44,089 nucleotides of DNA from Gammaproteobacteria bacterium (lineage in GTDB: Bacteria; Pseudomonadota; Gammaproteobacteria; Thiohalomonadales; Thiohalomonadaceae): assembly GCA_003252455.1 (NCBI GenBank), contig QKED01000056.1:1-44089 (forward strand), in the 5' to 3' direction. The notes under the pieces were generated by a model. It had not been told where the DNA came from, made no database searches, and saw nothing but the letters and a program-made list of their open reading frames with translations. Every line of letters starts with the position of its first letter. Position 1 is the first letter of the stretch. The position numbers were made by a program, and so were the translations under genes. Below, piece by piece: positions 43,720 to 44,089 of the stretch.

Positions 43720-44089
43720 GGGAGGCTCGCGCTAGCAACATGATGAGGTAAGCGTAGCCTCCAGGGTATGCGGGGGTAAAGCACAGGGATGTTGCGTGTT
43801 GGGGGGAGCTGAAAAGGTCACGGTCGTGGGCAAGGGGAATTGCCTCAGTTTGCTGCGGCCCTGTTTTGAATGAGGAGGCACTCGTCGATACGGAGGCGTC
43901 GGATAGCGCTACCCGCTAAAGCGTCGACCTCCGACGGGGATTCTCTGGGAGGTCGAAGCTTTAGCCGGTGAGAGGTGGCTTTGTCGAGCGCTACCCCCTA
44001 AGGCGTCGGGGATTCTCAGGGAGGTCGAGGCTTTAGCCGGTGAGCGGTGGCTTTGTCGAGCGCTACCCGCTAAAGCGTCGACCTCCGAG
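43720..44089. other. Intergenic end region with repeat array
   Basis: No gene seen between the Uma2 start and the window end. The first 185 bp (43720-43904) are unremarkable; the rest is the palindromic array listed below. Confidence 0.6.
43905..44089. repeat. Palindromic repeat array, about 72-82 bp period, open at the right edge
   Basis: AGCGCTACCC recurs at 43905, 43987 and 44059 (steps of 82 and 72 bp; the middle unit lacks about 10 bp). The first unit can fold: GCTAAAGCGTCGACCTCC (43915-43932) pairs with GGAGGTCGAAGCTTTAGC (43948-43965), 17 of 18 bases, loop 15 nt. The third copy is cut by the window end. It resembles REP-type extragenic palindromes. Confidence 0.85.

Overview
The window looks like chromosome from a GC-rich gammaproteobacterium. 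The dapA-bamC (NlpB)-MBL hydrolase-purC-parE-nth order, the divergent gcvR-bcp pair, DUF1841 and MsrQ are gammaproteobacterial. A PPi-dependent phosphofructokinase beside a proton-pumping pyrophosphatase, a cytosolic NiFe hydrogenase, PEP-CTERM surface proteins and a Uma2 protein together suggest a chemolithotrophic or purple sulfur-type bacterium of the Chromatiales sort. That placement is inference; no rRNA or tRNA gene was seen.

Layout. (1) 1-6.8 kb: a left-truncated adenylate kinase with a long Ala/Lys/Pro tail, a small unknown gene, then a pyrophosphate cluster (pfp, hppA, ppa) and a YfcE-like phosphodiesterase. (2) 7.0-12.3 kb: a MocR-type regulator overlapping a single-module NRPS (C-A-PCP-TE) whose condensation and adenylation motifs are eroded while carrier and thioesterase sites are intact. 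(3) 12.4-21.6 kb: housekeeping genes: PilZ protein, then on the minus strand dapA, bamC, MBL hydrolase, purC, parE, nth and DUF1841; on the plus strand gcvR, bcp and a PIN-PhoH ATPase. (4) 21.6-23.2 kb: a PEP-CTERM protein with a structured leader and strong terminator, then a MITE-like element. (5) 23.2-29.6 kb: a tightly coupled minus-strand operon for a group 3b-like NiFe hydrogenase (beta, gamma, delta, alpha), its maturation protease and, unexpectedly, a GAF/HD-GYP protein. The small subunit ends in a histidine-rich hexapeptide repeat. (6) 29.7-35.1 kb: a YqaA-like membrane protein, an unknown repeat-motif protein, a membrane methyltransferase-like protein, a second PEP-CTERM protein, an HpsJ-like membrane protein, msrQ and sodB. 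(7) 35.2-37.4 kb: argD-argF behind a promoter and terminator-like hairpin. (8) 37.4-44.1 kb: cardiolipin synthase-like protein, BrkB protein, a second HpsJ-like paralogue, an anchored metallophosphatase, a lipase-like hydrolase preceded by a 15-bp tandem repeat, a Uma2 protein, and a palindromic repeat array running off the right end.

How it may fit together: the left block suggests PPi is used as an energy currency (PPi-PFK reversible, H+-PPase conserving energy). The hydrogenase block could balance NAD(P)H and H2, with an apparent link to cyclic-di-GMP signalling. The PEP-CTERM and HpsJ-like genes suggest extracellular matrix or polysaccharide functions. The strongest candidates for something undescribed are the hydrogenase/HD-GYP operon with its His-rich tail, the eroded NRPS coupled to a MocR regulator, and the tailed, active-site-altered adenylate kinase. 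All motif calls were made by eye; no database search was run.
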